Shown here: piece after piece, positions 52,894-62,290 of the stretch
Position numbering within the stretch: the first letter of the stretch is position 1
Layout: each line of letters starts with the position of its first letter
DNA from: Candidatus Pantoea soli
GTDB lineage: Bacteria > Pseudomonadota > Gammaproteobacteria > Enterobacterales > Enterobacteriaceae
Assembly (NCBI RefSeq): GCF_007833795.1
Contig: NZ_CP032704.1
Span: 62,001-126,000, forward strand
DNA: 64,000 nucleotides
Direction: 5' to 3'
Notes under the pieces: model-generated
The model's database searches: none
What the model was told of the DNA's origin: nothing
The model's input: the letters and a program-made list of their open reading frames with translations, nothing else
Translations under genes and position numbers: made by a program

Positions 52894-53772
52894 TTAACCC
52901 TGAGACGCTTCAAAGATTTTGCGGAACGCCGCTTTCTCTTCGCTGGTCAGTGGCTGCAGCGGCATGCGCGCCTCGCCAGGCTTAAAGCCCGCCAGCTCGC
53001 AGCCATACTTCACTTTCTGAATAAACTTGCCCTCCTCCATGCTTGCCATCACCGGGAACAGAGAGCGCATAACGTTTTGCGCGCCGGCCAGGTCACCGCT
53101 GCTGAACCGGCGGTAGAAATCGCACACCTGATCCGGGAAGCAGTTGGCCGGGCCGCAGATCCAGCTGCTGGCGCCCCACATAAAGAAGTCAAAGGCGACG
53201 TCATCGGAGCCACAGGAGAGCTGGTAATGATCTTTATAGGTGTTGCCGATTTCAACCGCGCGCAGCACGCTGCCGCTGCTCTCCTTGATGCCGATAACCC
53301 GAGGATGATCCTTGAAGGCGGCCAGCACGCTCGGCCCCACTTCCACATTGGTGCGAACCGGATAGTTATAGAGCACCAGGTTGATATCGCTGAAGGCGTC
53401 CAGAATCGCCTGGTAATGGCCAATCAGCTCTTCCTGCGACGGCAAGGCATAATAGGGCGGCGCGATCAGCAGGTTGTGGTAACCGGCGTCAACCGTCTGC
53501 TTAACCTGTTCCAGCACTTCGCGGGTGCAGGATCCATTGGCGCCGGCAATCAGCGTGCCGCGATCCCCTACCACCGTTTTCACCGTCTTCAGCACCTGAC
53601 GGCGCTCTTCATTTGTCAGGGCATAATATTCGCCGGTTGAGCCGAGCGGGACGAAGCCGCTCACGCCCGCTTTCAGCTGATACTCCAGAATATTGGCCAG
53701 CTGATCGTGGTCGACATCGCCTTGCGCGTTAAACGGCGTTACCAGCGCCGGTAGAATGCCTTTCATCTTCAT
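52894..53772 (-). CDS. DHDPS/NAL-family lyase, likely pyrroline-4-hydroxy-2-carboxylate deaminase
   Basis: A 292-residue class I aldolase-type protein. Schiff-base lysine Lys163 (GIKESSG), Tyr137 (LYNYPVRTNV) and the GSTGEYY loop near 44-50 are all present. In hydroxyproline operons this family dehydrates and deaminates the pyrroline intermediate to 2-oxoglutarate semialdehyde. The order deaminase, D-amino-acid dehydrogenase, semialdehyde dehydrogenase, epimerase matches such operons. True DapA (lysine synthesis) is unlikely in this setting. Confidence 0.83.
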   Translation of the reverse strand: MKMKGILPALVTPFNAQGDVDHDQLANILEYQLKAGVSGFVPLGSTGEYYALTNEERRQVLKTVKTVVGDRGTLIAGANGSCTREVLEQVKQTVDAGYHNLLIAPPYYALPSQEELIGHYQAILDAFSDINLVLYNYPVRTNVEVGPSVLAAFKDHPRVIGIKESSGSVLRAVEIGNTYKDHYQLSCGSDDVAFDFFMWGASSWICGPANCFPDQVCDFYRRFSSGDLAGAQNVMRSLFPVMASMEEGKFIQKVKYGCELAGFKPGEARMPLQPLTSEEKAAFRKIFEASQG

Positions 53773-53797
53773 TGTTACCTCTCCTGCAGGTCAGTTA

Positions 53798-54466
53798 TTA
53801 AAGGGCGTAACGCCGTAACAAACGCGACTCGACGACGCCGACCAGGCGCGTTAAGGGGAATGCTACAACGAAATAGATCACTGCAACCGCAGTCAGAAAT
53901 TCGACCGGGCGCGCCGTACTGTTGGAAATGTTCTGGCCGACAAACATCAGGTCGGCGACGCCGACGGACGAGATCAGCGCGCTCTCTTTAAACAGGCTGA
54001 CCACGTTCGACAGCAGCGTGGGGATGGCACGCAGCAGCGCCTGCGGAAAAATAACATAGAGCACCCTGGCGGCCGGCGTAAGGCTGAGCGCCACGCAGGC
54101 GTCGTGCTGTTCGCCGGCAATCGATTTCAGCGCGCCGCGAAAGGTTTCGCTGGTCATCGCCGCCATGTACATCACCAGCGAGAGGGTGACGCATACCCAG
54201 GGCGAAATATTGAGCTGAAAGACCACCGGGAAGCAGAAAAACACCCAGAACAGCTGGATCAGCAGCGGCGTGCCGCGAAAGAACTCCACGTAGAGCGTCA
54301 GCAGCCAGCGTAGCGGCGCCAGAGGCGACAGCCGCAGCAGGCTGATAACAAAGCCCGCCAGACTGCCCAGCAGCGCGCAGCTCAGGGTAAAGGCGAGCGT
54401 GATGCCCAGTCCCTGCAACAGCACCTGCCAGTAGGAGAAAACTTGCGTAAAGTCGAGTGTCATCAA
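53798..54466 (-). CDS. Amino-acid ABC transporter permease
   Basis: A 222-residue polar amino-acid permease of the HisMQ type, with membrane segments from about residue 15 on. GTPLLIQLFWVFF near 65-77 and the EAA-type loop EQHDACVALSLTPAARVLYVIFPQALLRAIP near 117-147 (in pieces) are typical. It pairs with the next permease to carry the substrate across the inner membrane, probably hydroxyproline by context. Confidence 0.88.
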   Translation of the reverse strand: MMTLDFTQVFSYWQVLLQGLGITLAFTLSCALLGSLAGFVISLLRLSPLAPLRWLLTLYVEFFRGTPLLIQLFWVFFCFPVVFQLNISPWVCVTLSLVMYMAAMTSETFRGALKSIAGEQHDACVALSLTPAARVLYVIFPQALLRAIPTLLSNVVSLFKESALISSVGVADLMFVGQNISNSTARPVEFLTAVAVIYFVVAFPLTRLVGVVESRLLRRYAL

Positions 54467-54473
54467 AGCCCCC

Positions 54474-55145
54474 TTAGCGCGCTGTTGCCGCGTCCTGGCG
54501 ACGCTCGATGTAGGAAATCAGCTGGGAAATCGGCAACGACAGCGCGAAATAGATCAGCGCAATCAGCGAATAGGTCTCCAGTGGACGGTAGCTCTCGGTG
54601 GCGATGTTCTTTCCAACGTACATCAGGTCGGAGATCGCCACGATCGCCACCAGCGCCGTCTGTTGCAGAATAGAGATGCCGTTGGTCATCAGTACCGGCA
54701 GCGCGCTGCGGATCGCCTGCGGCAACACTACATAGCGCGTTTGCTGCAGGCCATTGAGTCCCAGCGCGATGCTGGCGTCATAGTGTTCGCGCGGCACCGC
54801 CTGCACGCCGGCGCGGTACGCCTCGGCGTTGAAGGCCGCCAGATTCAACCCGAGCGCCAGAAAGCCCATATAGATCGGATCGATAAACAGGTTGAACATC
54901 ATGGGCACGCAGTAATAGAACCAGACGATTTGCAGCAGTACCGGCGTGCAACGAAAAAACTCAATAAATAATTTCGTTGGCCAGCGAATAATGGCGAAGG
55001 GACTCATTGCCATCATGCATAAAATAAAGCCCAGCGTCAGGCCAAGCACATTCGCCATCAGCGACAGTTCCAGCGTGATTTTCAAGCCGTCCCACAGCGC
55101 ATCGAAATTACCACTGAGAAAATGGAAGTTGAATTGATATTCCAT
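54474..55145 (-). CDS. Amino-acid ABC transporter permease
   Basis: A 223-residue HisMQ-type permease with five or so membrane segments. Typical elements are RCTPVLLQIVWFYYC near residue 65 and AVPREHYDASIALGLNG near 113-130. It is similar in length and layout to the permease encoded 8 bp downstream, and the two probably make a heterodimer. Confidence 0.88.
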   Translation of the reverse strand: MEYQFNFHFLSGNFDALWDGLKITLELSLMANVLGLTLGFILCMMAMSPFAIIRWPTKLFIEFFRCTPVLLQIVWFYYCVPMMFNLFIDPIYMGFLALGLNLAAFNAEAYRAGVQAVPREHYDASIALGLNGLQQTRYVVLPQAIRSALPVLMTNGISILQQTALVAIVAISDLMYVGKNIATESYRPLETYSLIALIYFALSLPISQLISYIERRQDAATAR

Positions 55146-55156
55146 TGCGCCCCCCT

Positions 55157-55993
55157 TTAATTGAGATGCAATACTTTTTCCAGAAATTCGCGCGTGCGCG
55201 TCTCTTTCGGGCAGGTAAATAACAGTTCAGGGTACCCCTGCTCGACAATTTTACCATTGGCGCAAAAAATCACGCGCGAAGCGATATTGCGGGCGAAATG
55301 CATATCGTGCGTGACGATGATCATCGCCATTTTTTGGTCAGCCAGCTGCAGCATGACATTCTGCACTTCCGTGACCATTTCCGGATCCAGCGCCGAGGTC
55401 ACCTCGTCAAACAGCATCAGTTCCGGCTCCAGCATCAGCGCGCGCGCAATCGCGACGCGCTGCTTTTGCCCGCCAGAGAGCTGGCTTGGATAGGCGTGAA
55501 GCTTGCTCTCCAGACCGAAGCGGGCCAGCAGCGCGCGCGCCTTGTCGATGGCGGTTTTTTTGGCAATGTTATGCACCTTGACCGGAGACAGAATCAGATT
55601 CTGTAAAACGGAAAGATGAGGGAACAGGGTGTAATGTTGAAATACCATGCCAATCTTTTTCTGAATAGCAGGATCGAGAATTTTCGCCTGCTTATTTTTA
55701 TCGCCCACGATGTAGTGTTGTTTCTGAAAATTAATCGTGCCGCGCTGAATGCCTTCCAGCCCCATTAATACGCGCAGCAGCGAACTTTTACCGCTTCCGC
55801 TTGGCCCGATAATCACCAAGCGATCGTCATTTTTCATACTGAGATGAAAATCATCCATCACCACTAAATCGCCATAGGCCTTGCAGACGTTGTCCAGCTG
55901 AATAAATTCGCCTTTGTTAAATTCATTAATAAATAAAGGACGAATATCCTGCGGTCGTGCGGGTGCCACCGCTAAATGAGATGAGGCATTCAT
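55157..55993 (-). CDS. Amino-acid ABC transporter ATP-binding protein
   Basis: A 278-residue ABC ATPase of the GlnQ/HisP type. Walker A GPSGSGKSS near residue 63, Q-loop FQHYTLFPHLS near 117, signature LSGGQKQ near 171 and Walker B LMLFDEVTSALDPE near 192-205 are complete. It has about 25 extra N-terminal residues before the ABC core. The ATG at 55993 follows GGAGG. Confidence 0.92.
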   Translation of the reverse strand: MNASSHLAVAPARPQDIRPLFINEFNKGEFIQLDNVCKAYGDLVVMDDFHLSMKNDDRLVIIGPSGSGKSSLLRVLMGLEGIQRGTINFQKQHYIVGDKNKQAKILDPAIQKKIGMVFQHYTLFPHLSVLQNLILSPVKVHNIAKKTAIDKARALLARFGLESKLHAYPSQLSGGQKQRVAIARALMLEPELMLFDEVTSALDPEMVTEVQNVMLQLADQKMAMIIVTHDMHFARNIASRVIFCANGKIVEQGYPELLFTCPKETRTREFLEKVLHLN

Positions 55994-56045
55994 AGAGTTT
56001 CCTCCGCTGTGTGCGGAATGCACATGCGTAAATAAGTAGAGTGCG

Positions 56046-56879
56046 TTATTTCGCCGCGTTGGCCTGAGCAGAAGCCTGATTGACCAGCCTGTCGATATCG
56101 CCTGTGGCGCGACGCTGCGTTAAATAGATGTTCAGCACCTCGACATCCGCCTCAGAGACGGCGCGCGGCAGGCCGAAGGAGACGCCCTGCTTCGCCAGCG
56201 CCGGGGCCGGCATAATTTCCTGTGCCCAGTCAGGGTTGGCCAGCGCGAAAAGGTGGTTGGTATCGCTGGCGTCCACCAGTACGTCCGCGCGGCGCGCCAT
56301 CAGGGCAAGGCGGCTTTCATCGTTACCCGGTAAGCGCATAATTTTGCCCTTTTTAATGGAGGCGCTCAGCGCTTTGTCCTGCGCAGTGCCCGACATCACG
56401 GCAAAGGTCACCTCTGGCTTATCGTAGTCGGCGAGTTTCGTGCCGAGGCCCTTCACTTTCGGGTTCTGTTTATTGATCAGGAAAGAAATCTGGTAATCCT
56501 GTGCTGGCGTAGAGAAGCCGATGGCCAGCGCGCGTTCCGGCGTCTGATTAAGCGCCATCGCCAGATCCCACTTGTCGCTTTGCAGCCCCGCGACCAGCGT
56601 ATCCCAGCTGGCATCGACAAACTGCACCTTCACCTTCAATACGTTCTCGCCAAAATCGCGGCAAAGTTCAGCGAAATAACCGCTGTACTGCTGCGTTTTC
56701 GGATCGCGCATCACATAGGGTGCTGCTGGCGCCGCGCCGCAGCGCAATACCCCTTTTTGCTGGATAGCCTGCCAAAAGTTGTCAGCAGCCTGAGCGGATG
56801 TCGCCGCAGCGAACAGCGCGCTGCCCAGCGCCAGCGCGCAGCTGATTTTTTTTACAGCGGATAAACGAACACTGACCAT
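56046..56879 (-). CDS. Amino-acid ABC transporter substrate-binding protein
   Basis: A 277-residue periplasmic binding protein of family SBP_bac_3. A Sec signal peptide ends at about ATSAQA-A near residue 31. The mature start FWQAIQQKGVLRCG and GYFAELCRDFGENVL are family features. It is the first gene of an eleven-gene minus-strand unit and would capture hydroxyproline or a related amino acid (inference). GAGG precedes the ATG at 56879. Confidence 0.9.
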   Translation of the reverse strand: MVSVRLSAVKKISCALALGSALFAAATSAQAADNFWQAIQQKGVLRCGAAPAAPYVMRDPKTQQYSGYFAELCRDFGENVLKVKVQFVDASWDTLVAGLQSDKWDLAMALNQTPERALAIGFSTPAQDYQISFLINKQNPKVKGLGTKLADYDKPEVTFAVMSGTAQDKALSASIKKGKIMRLPGNDESRLALMARRADVLVDASDTNHLFALANPDWAQEIMPAPALAKQGVSFGLPRAVSEADVEVLNIYLTQRRATGDIDRLVNQASAQANAAK

Positions 56880-56952
56880 AACGACCTCGTCCAAACGTTG
56901 ATGTTGCGAACAGGAACAGTTGGGTGTGTCACCGAGCTTGTGTGCAGCTTTG

Positions 56953-57000
56953 TATGCATTAACAGCGAGGAGAATAGAAGCACGAAATTAACAAAGTCAA
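56953..57000 (-). promoter_or_regulatory. Promoter and TATGCAT motif of the eleven-gene operon
   Basis: Read on the minus strand: -35 TTGACT (56995-57000), -10 TATTCT (56971-56976), spacer 18 bp, then TATGCAT (56953-56959) just past the start point. Both the promoter words and the spacing match the gcd promoter at 46422-46451. A site for the GntR regulator encoded inside the operon is likely. Confidence 0.6.
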
Positions 57001-57082
57001 CCAATATGGTTTACTTATGATCAAACTTTGAGGTCGATCGCCCGCTGCATGTGATCGACATCATAAAGAGGCGGCGGGGATA

Positions 57083-57985
57083 TCAGAGGTCGAGCGACTG
57101 GATGAATTTCTCAAGGATGGCATTGGCCCGACGGCTGCTCCGGATAGCGATGCCGATCTTACTGTTGAAGTAAAGACGCGCCGGCGCCACCGGACGCATC
57201 AGCTTTTTTTCCACCCACTGGGCGGCGTAGTGATCGGGCAAAAAACCGATAAAGCGCCCGGTCAGGATGAGAAACGCGATGCCCTCGCGGTCGGATGCGG
57301 TAGCGGTGCAGTGCAGCATCTGATGCATGCCAATCGCCTCCGCCGTCATGCGGAAGCTGGGCGCTATGGCGTCATACTGCAGCAGCTGCTCATCGTCCGG
57401 CTCCGCGTCTGACGCAAAAAGCGGGTGCTGACTGCTACAGTAAAGGTTTGATTTTTCGTCATAAAGCTGCATGTAATCGAGTCCGGACACCGGCGACGTC
57501 AGCGGTAGCGCGCCGACATGCAGCCGGCCATCCATCAGCCCTCGCTCAATTTCCGCCGCCGTCATCATGCTGATATTGATGCGGATCTCCGTGCCGCTGG
57601 CGCGCAATGCATCAAGCGCGTGCGTGATCTTCATGCGCGGCTGCGTCACCAGATTATTGATGATGCCGATAGTAAATTCGCCGCGCAGCTGCTTGTGCAT
57701 CTGGTTGACCTGCTGACGGAAGTTCTCAATCGCCGCCATCATGCTGTCGCTGTGCCGCAGTATCTCGCGCCCCTCGTCAGTCAGGGCAAACCCCGCTCGC
57801 CCACGCTGACACAGCCGCATGCCCAGCCGTTTTTCCAGATCGCTCATATTCAGGCTGATGGCCGAGCGGGTGATGCCGAGCAAACTCTCCGCGGCGGTAA
57901 AGCTGCCGCACTCGCTGACCGTTTTAAAAATGCGCAACAGCTTGAGGTCGAAATCTGTTACCTGCGCCAGAGATTTGCTTTTCAT
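57083..57985 (-). CDS. LysR-family regulator
   Basis: A 300-residue LysR regulator. DNA-binding part: KLLRIFKTVSECGSFTAAE and ITRSAISLNMSDLEKRLGMR. It is divergent from the beta-alanine-type operon, 99 bp away, with a TTAACT/AGTTAA dyad in between, and should activate it. Binding of beta-alanine or an aldehyde intermediate as inducer is inference. Confidence 0.87.
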   Translation of the reverse strand: MKSKSLAQVTDFDLKLLRIFKTVSECGSFTAAESLLGITRSAISLNMSDLEKRLGMRLCQRGRAGFALTDEGREILRHSDSMMAAIENFRQQVNQMHKQLRGEFTIGIINNLVTQPRMKITHALDALRASGTEIRINISMMTAAEIERGLMDGRLHVGALPLTSPVSGLDYMQLYDEKSNLYCSSQHPLFASDAEPDDEQLLQYDAIAPSFRMTAEAIGMHQMLHCTATASDREGIAFLILTGRFIGFLPDHYAAQWVEKKLMRPVAPARLYFNSKIGIAIRSSRRANAILEKFIQSLDL

Positions 57986-58027
57986 TTAGGTGAGTTTTTC
58001 CATAAGTGAAGTTGAGTTTATATGCAT

Positions 58028-58047
58028 TTAACTTAATCAAGAGTTAA
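58028..58047. promoter_or_regulatory. LysR-type dyad before the transaminase gene
   Basis: Inverted TTAACT and AGTTAA with an 8-bp spacer, between the divergent LysR and transaminase genes. A TATGCAT at 58021-58027 overlaps its left edge. Confidence 0.4.
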
Positions 58048-58084
58048 TTGCAAACTCTTCCTACACCTGTCTGGAGGAAACGAT

Positions 58085-59416
58085 ATGTCTGCGTCTGACC
58101 ACACTGCATCACTAAATTTACAGGCGCACTGGATGCCGTTCAGTGCCAATCGCAATTTTCAGCGCGACCCGCGCTTTATCGTTGCTGCAGAAGGCCGCTG
58201 GCTCACCGACGATAAGGGACGCCAGATTTTTGACAGCCTGTCGGGCCTGTGGACCTGCGGCGCGGGCCATACGCGCCGCGAAATCCAGCAGGCGGTAGCG
58301 CAACAGCTCCGCACGCTCGACTATTCGCCCGGCTTTCAGTTCGGCCATGCGCTCTCTTTTCAGCTGGCGGACAAGATCGCCAGCCATATGCCCGGCGACC
58401 TCAATCACGTTTTCTTTACCGGATCGGGTTCGGAATCGGCGGATACGGCCGTGAAAATGGCGCGCGCCTACTGGCGGCTGAAAGGCCAGCCTGCGAAAAA
58501 CAAACTGATTGGCCGGGCGCGCGGCTATCACGGCGTGAATATCGCCGGCACCAGCCTTGGCGGCATCGGCGGCAACCGCAAGATGTTTGGCCAGTTTATG
58601 GACGTCGATCATCTGCCACACACCCTGCAAAGCCACTTGCCCTTCACTAAAGGCCAGGCGGAAACCGGCGGCGTGGCGCTGGCCGACGAGATGCTCAAGC
58701 TGATTGAGCTGCATGACGCCTCAAACATCGCGGCGCTGATTGTAGAGCCGCTTTCCGGCTCCGCAGGCGCCATTATTCCGCCGCAGGGCTATCTGCAGCG
58801 CCTGCGTGAGATCTGCACGCAACACAATATCCTGCTGATATTTGACGAGGTCATCTCCGGCTTCGGCAGAATGGGACGCTGGAGCGGCGCGGACTATTTT
58901 GGCGTAACGCCAGATATTCTGAACTTTGCCAAGCAGGTGACCAACGGCGCTATTCCGCTGGGCGGCGTGGTCGCCAGCCGCGAGATCTACCACACCTTTA
59001 TGTCGCAGCCGTTGCCGGAGCACAGCGTCGAGTTTGCGCACGGCTACACCTACTCCGCGCATCCAGTGGCCTGTGCGGCGGGCCTCGCCACCCTCAATCT
59101 GCTGGAGAGCGAATCGCTGATCGCGCAGTCCGCCGAGCTGGCTCCCCACTTTGAGCGCACCCTGCACGCGCTGAGCCACTGTCCGAACGTGGTGGATATT
59201 CGCAACTGCGGTCTGGTGGGCGCCATTCAGCTGGCGCCGCGCGACGGCGACGCCACCGTCCGACCTTTCGACGCAGGCATGGCGCTGTGGAAGGCGGGTT
59301 TCTATGTCCGCTTCGGCGGCGACACGCTGCAGTTCGGTCCGATTTTTAACACGCAGCCGGCGGAGCTGGACCGCCTGTTCGACGCAGTGGGCGAAGCCCT
59401 GCACCATATTCGCTAA
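58085..59416 (+). CDS. Class III omega-amino acid (beta-alanine):pyruvate transaminase
   Basis: A 443-residue PLP enzyme. Lys283 (NFAKQVTNGAIPLG) forms the Schiff base, IFDEVISGFGRMG holds the pyridine-binding Asp, and the N-terminal HWMPFSANRNFQRDPRF is the beta-alanine:pyruvate transaminase hallmark (BauA-like). It would move the amino group of beta-alanine to pyruvate, giving malonate semialdehyde and L-alanine. GGAGG lies before the ATG. The next gene encodes the enzyme for the semialdehyde. Confidence 0.9.
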   Translation: MSASDHTASLNLQAHWMPFSANRNFQRDPRFIVAAEGRWLTDDKGRQIFDSLSGLWTCGAGHTRREIQQAVAQQLRTLDYSPGFQFGHALSFQLADKIASHMPGDLNHVFFTGSGSESADTAVKMARAYWRLKGQPAKNKLIGRARGYHGVNIAGTSLGGIGGNRKMFGQFMDVDHLPHTLQSHLPFTKGQAETGGVALADEMLKLIELHDASNIAALIVEPLSGSAGAIIPPQGYLQRLREICTQHNILLIFDEVISGFGRMGRWSGADYFGVTPDILNFAKQVTNGAIPLGGVVASREIYHTFMSQPLPEHSVEFAHGYTYSAHPVACAAGLATLNLLESESLIAQSAELAPHFERTLHALSHCPNVVDIRNCGLVGAIQLAPRDGDATVRPFDAGMALWKAGFYVRFGGDTLQFGPIFNTQPAELDRLFDAVGEALHHIR

Positions 59417-59429
59417 GGGAGGCGACATT

Positions 59430-60926
59430 ATGACGATCATTACTCACTTAATTAACGGTGAAATGCGCCAGCCCGACGGCCGTACCGCCAGCGTCTTTAA
59501 TCCCTCTACCGGCGAAGCGATCCGTCAGGTTGAACTGGCCAGCACCGCCACGGTGCAGGCGGCCATCGCCGTCGCTCAGGCCGCGCTGCCCGCCTGGCGC
59601 GATCTGCCGCCAGCAAAACGGGCGCAGATCCTGTTTCGCTTCAAGCAGCTGCTGGAGGCGCACGAAGAGGAGATTGTGCAGCTGATCAGCGAAGAGCATG
59701 GCAAAACGCGGGAAGACGCGGCGGGCGAGCTGAAGCGCGGCATCGAGAATGTGGAGTACGCCAGCGCCGCGCCCGAGCTGTTAAAAGGAGAGTACAGCCG
59801 CAATGCCGGACCCGGCATCGATTCCTGGAGCGACTTCCACGCGGTGGGCGTTGTGGCCGGCATCACGCCGTTTAACTTTCCGGCGATGGTGCCGCTGTGG
59901 ATGTATCCGCTGGCGATCGCCTGCGGCAATACGTTTGTGCTTAAGCCTTCTGAGCGTGACCCGAGCTCGACGCTGCTGATCGCATCGTTGTTTCAGCAGG
60001 CGGGGTTACCGCCTGGCGTGCTGAATGTGGTCAACGGGGATAAAGAAGCGGTCGACGCGCTGATTGAAAGCGACGAGGTGAAGGCGATCAGTTTTGTCGG
60101 CTCAACGCCGGTGGCTGAACATATCTATCGCGAAGGCACCCGACGCGGTAAACGGGTGCAGGCGCTGGGCGGCGCGAAAAATCACGCGGTCGTGATGCCG
60201 GAGGCCGATCTCGATAATGCCGTCAATGCGCTGATGGGCGCCGCTTACGGCTCTTGCGGCGAGCGCTGCATGGCGATTTCAGTCGCGGTGTGCGTTGGTG
60301 ACGCCGTGGCGGATGCGCTGATTGCCAGGCTCACCCCTAAAATCACCGCGCTGAAAGTGGGCGCCGGAACCGCCTGCGGACTGGATATGGGTCCGCTGGT
60401 TACCGCCGCCCATAAGGAAAAGGTCACCGGCTACATTGAGGATGGCGTCGCGTCGGGTGCCAGGCTGGTGGTCGACGGGCGCACGCTGCGCGTCGCTGGG
60501 CATGAAAACGGCTATTTTCTGGGCGGCTGCCTGTTCGATCGCGTCACCCCGGAGATGCGCATCTATCAGGAAGAGATCTTCGGCCCGGTGCTGTGCGTGG
60601 TGCGCGTCAGCACGCTCAGCGACGCCATCGCGCTGATCAACAGGCATGAATATGGCAACGGCAGCTGCATTTTCACGCGCGACGGCGAAGCGGCACGCCG
60701 CTTTGGCAACGAGATCGAAGCGGGCATGGTCGGGGTCAACGTGCCGCTGCCCGTGCCCGTCGCCTTTCACAGCTTTGGCGGCTGGAAGCGCTCGCTGTTC
60801 GGCGATCTGCACGCCTACGGTTCCGATGGCGTCCGCTTCTACACGCGGCGCAAAACCATTACCCAGCGCTGGCCAAAACAGCAATCTCAGGAAAGCGCGC
60901 AGTTCGCCTTCCCCAGCAACGGCTGA
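59430..60926 (+). CDS. mmsA: Methylmalonate/malonate-semialdehyde dehydrogenase
   Basis: A 498-residue CoA-acylating ALDH. Catalytic Cys280 is in [10 protein letters not shown], and [19 protein letters not shown] is typical of MmsA/IolA enzymes, as is [12 protein letters not shown]. It converts malonate semialdehyde to acetyl-CoA and CO2 with NAD and CoA. The ATG at 59430 is preceded by AGGGAGG and lies 13 bp behind the transaminase gene. Confidence 0.92.
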   Translation: MTIITHLINGEMRQPDGRTASVFNPSTGEAIRQVELASTATVQAAIAVAQAALPAWRDLPPAKRAQILFRFKQLLEAHEEEIVQLISEEHGKTREDAAGELKRGIENVEYASAAPELLKGEYSRNAGPGIDSWSDFHAVGVVAGITPFNFPAMVPLWMYPLAIACGNTFVLKPSERDPSSTLLIASLFQQAGLPPGVLNVVNGDKEAVDALIESDEVKAISFVGSTPVAEHIYREGTRRGKRVQALGGAKNHAVVMPEADLDNAVNALMGAAYGSCGERCMAISVAVCVGDAVADALIARLTPKITALKVGAGTACGLDMGPLVTAAHKEKVTGYIEDGVASGARLVVDGRTLRVAGHENGYFLGGCLFDRVTPEMRIYQEEIFGPVLCVVRVSTLSDAIALINRHEYGNGSCIFTRDGEAARRFGNEIEAGMVGVNVPLPVPVAFHSFGGWKRSLFGDLHAYGSDGVRFYTRRKTITQRWPKQQSQESAQFAFPSNG

Positions 60927-60973
60927 TGTTCCGGCGGCTGTTCTACAGCCGCTACGCTTATGGAGTGTGCCAG

Positions 60974-62269
60974 GTGAAAGTATTGATTTTGGGAAGCGGC
61001 GTCGTGGGCGTAACCAGCGCCTGGTATCTCGCCAAAGCGGGACATGAGGTCACCGTGGTGGATCGCTGTGCCGCCGCCGCCGAGGAAACCAGCGCGGGCA
61101 ATGCCGGTCAGATTTCGCCGGGCTACGCCACCCCGTGGGCGGCGCCGGGCGTTCCCCTCAAAGCGATCAAGTGGATGTTCCAGAAACATGCGCCGCTGGC
61201 GCTACGCCCCGACGGCACGTTGTTTCAGCTGCAGTGGATGTGGCAGATGCTGAAGAACTGCAACGAAGCGCAGTATGCCATCAACAAAGCGCGGATGGTG
61301 CGCATCGCCGAGTACAGCCGCGACTGTCTGCGCGCCCTGCGGCGCGAGACGGGCATCCATTATCATGAACGTCAGGGCGGCACCCTGCAGCTGTTTCGCA
61401 GCGAAGCGCAGTTCGCCCATGCGGCGCAGGACATTGCGGTTTTACAGGAGGCGGGCGTGCCCTATGAACTGCTGGAACCCCATCAGCTGATGCAGGCGGA
61501 GCCGGCGCTGGCCGCCGCCGCGCACAAGCTGACCGGCGGGCTGCGTCTGCCAAACGATGAAACCGGCGATTGTCAGATATTCACGAAAAAACTGGCGCAG
61601 CTGGCGGCGGATGCTGGCGTCACCTTTCTCTATGACCTGCAGGTTGAACGGTTGATTGAGGATAACGATCGCATTCTCGGCGTAAAGTGCGGCGAACGCA
61701 TACTGACGGCCGATCGCTATATCGTGGCGTTTGGCGCCTACTCGACCCGCTTATTAGCCGGTCTGGTTTCCCTGCCAGTTTATCCTTTGAAAGGCTATTC
61801 GCTGACGATTCCCATCACCGATGCGGCTAAGGCGCCCGCTTCCACCATCCTGGATGAAACCTACAAGGTGGCGGTGACGCGCTTCGACGATCGCATTCGC
61901 GTCGGTGGCATGGCGGAAATTGTCGGTTTCAACACCCGCCTGAACAACAGGCGGCGGGAGACGCTGGAGAAGGTGGTCGAGGATCTCTATCCCGGCGCAG
62001 GCGACCTTGCCCGCGCCACCTTCTGGACAGGGCTGCGGCCGATGACGCCGGACGGCACCCCTGTGGTCGGGGCGACGCGCTTCAAAAACCTCTATCTCAA
62101 TACCGGCCACGGCACGCTGGGCTGGACGATGGCGTGCGGTTCGGGGCAGCTGATTGCCGATTTGATCTCCGGCACCACACCGGCGATTCCGTTCAGTGAC
62201 CTCTCCGTGATGCGCTATCACGGCAGCGTCAATTCACCTTTCAACGATCGGGTTGCCGCAGCCCGTTAA
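60974..62269 (+). CDS. dadA: D-amino acid dehydrogenase, DadA
   Basis: A 431-residue flavoprotein, one residue shorter than E. coli DadA. FAD loop: [19 protein letters not shown] at the N-terminus, and [20 protein letters not shown] follows near 45-65. The C-terminal region has [14 protein letters not shown]. It oxidises D-alanine to pyruvate, feeding electrons to the respiratory chain. A GTG at 60974 with GGAG 8 nt upstream is the likely start; a longer ATG reading from 60926 is not needed. Confidence 0.93.
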   Translation: MKVLILGSGVVGVTSAWYLAKAGHEVTVVDRCAAAAEETSAGNAGQISPGYATPWAAPGVPLKAIKWMFQKHAPLALRPDGTLFQLQWMWQMLKNCNEAQYAINKARMVRIAEYSRDCLRALRRETGIHYHERQGGTLQLFRSEAQFAHAAQDIAVLQEAGVPYELLEPHQLMQAEPALAAAAHKLTGGLRLPNDETGDCQIFTKKLAQLAADAGVTFLYDLQVERLIEDNDRILGVKCGERILTADRYIVAFGAYSTRLLAGLVSLPVYPLKGYSLTIPITDAAKAPASTILDETYKVAVTRFDDRIRVGGMAEIVGFNTRLNNRRRETLEKVVEDLYPGAGDLARATFWTGLRPMTPDGTPVVGATRFKNLYLNTGHGTLGWTMACGSGQLIADLISGTTPAIPFSDLSVMRYHGSVNSPFNDRVAAAR

Positions 62270-62290
62270 CCGCAAACCCAGGGAGCGCCT

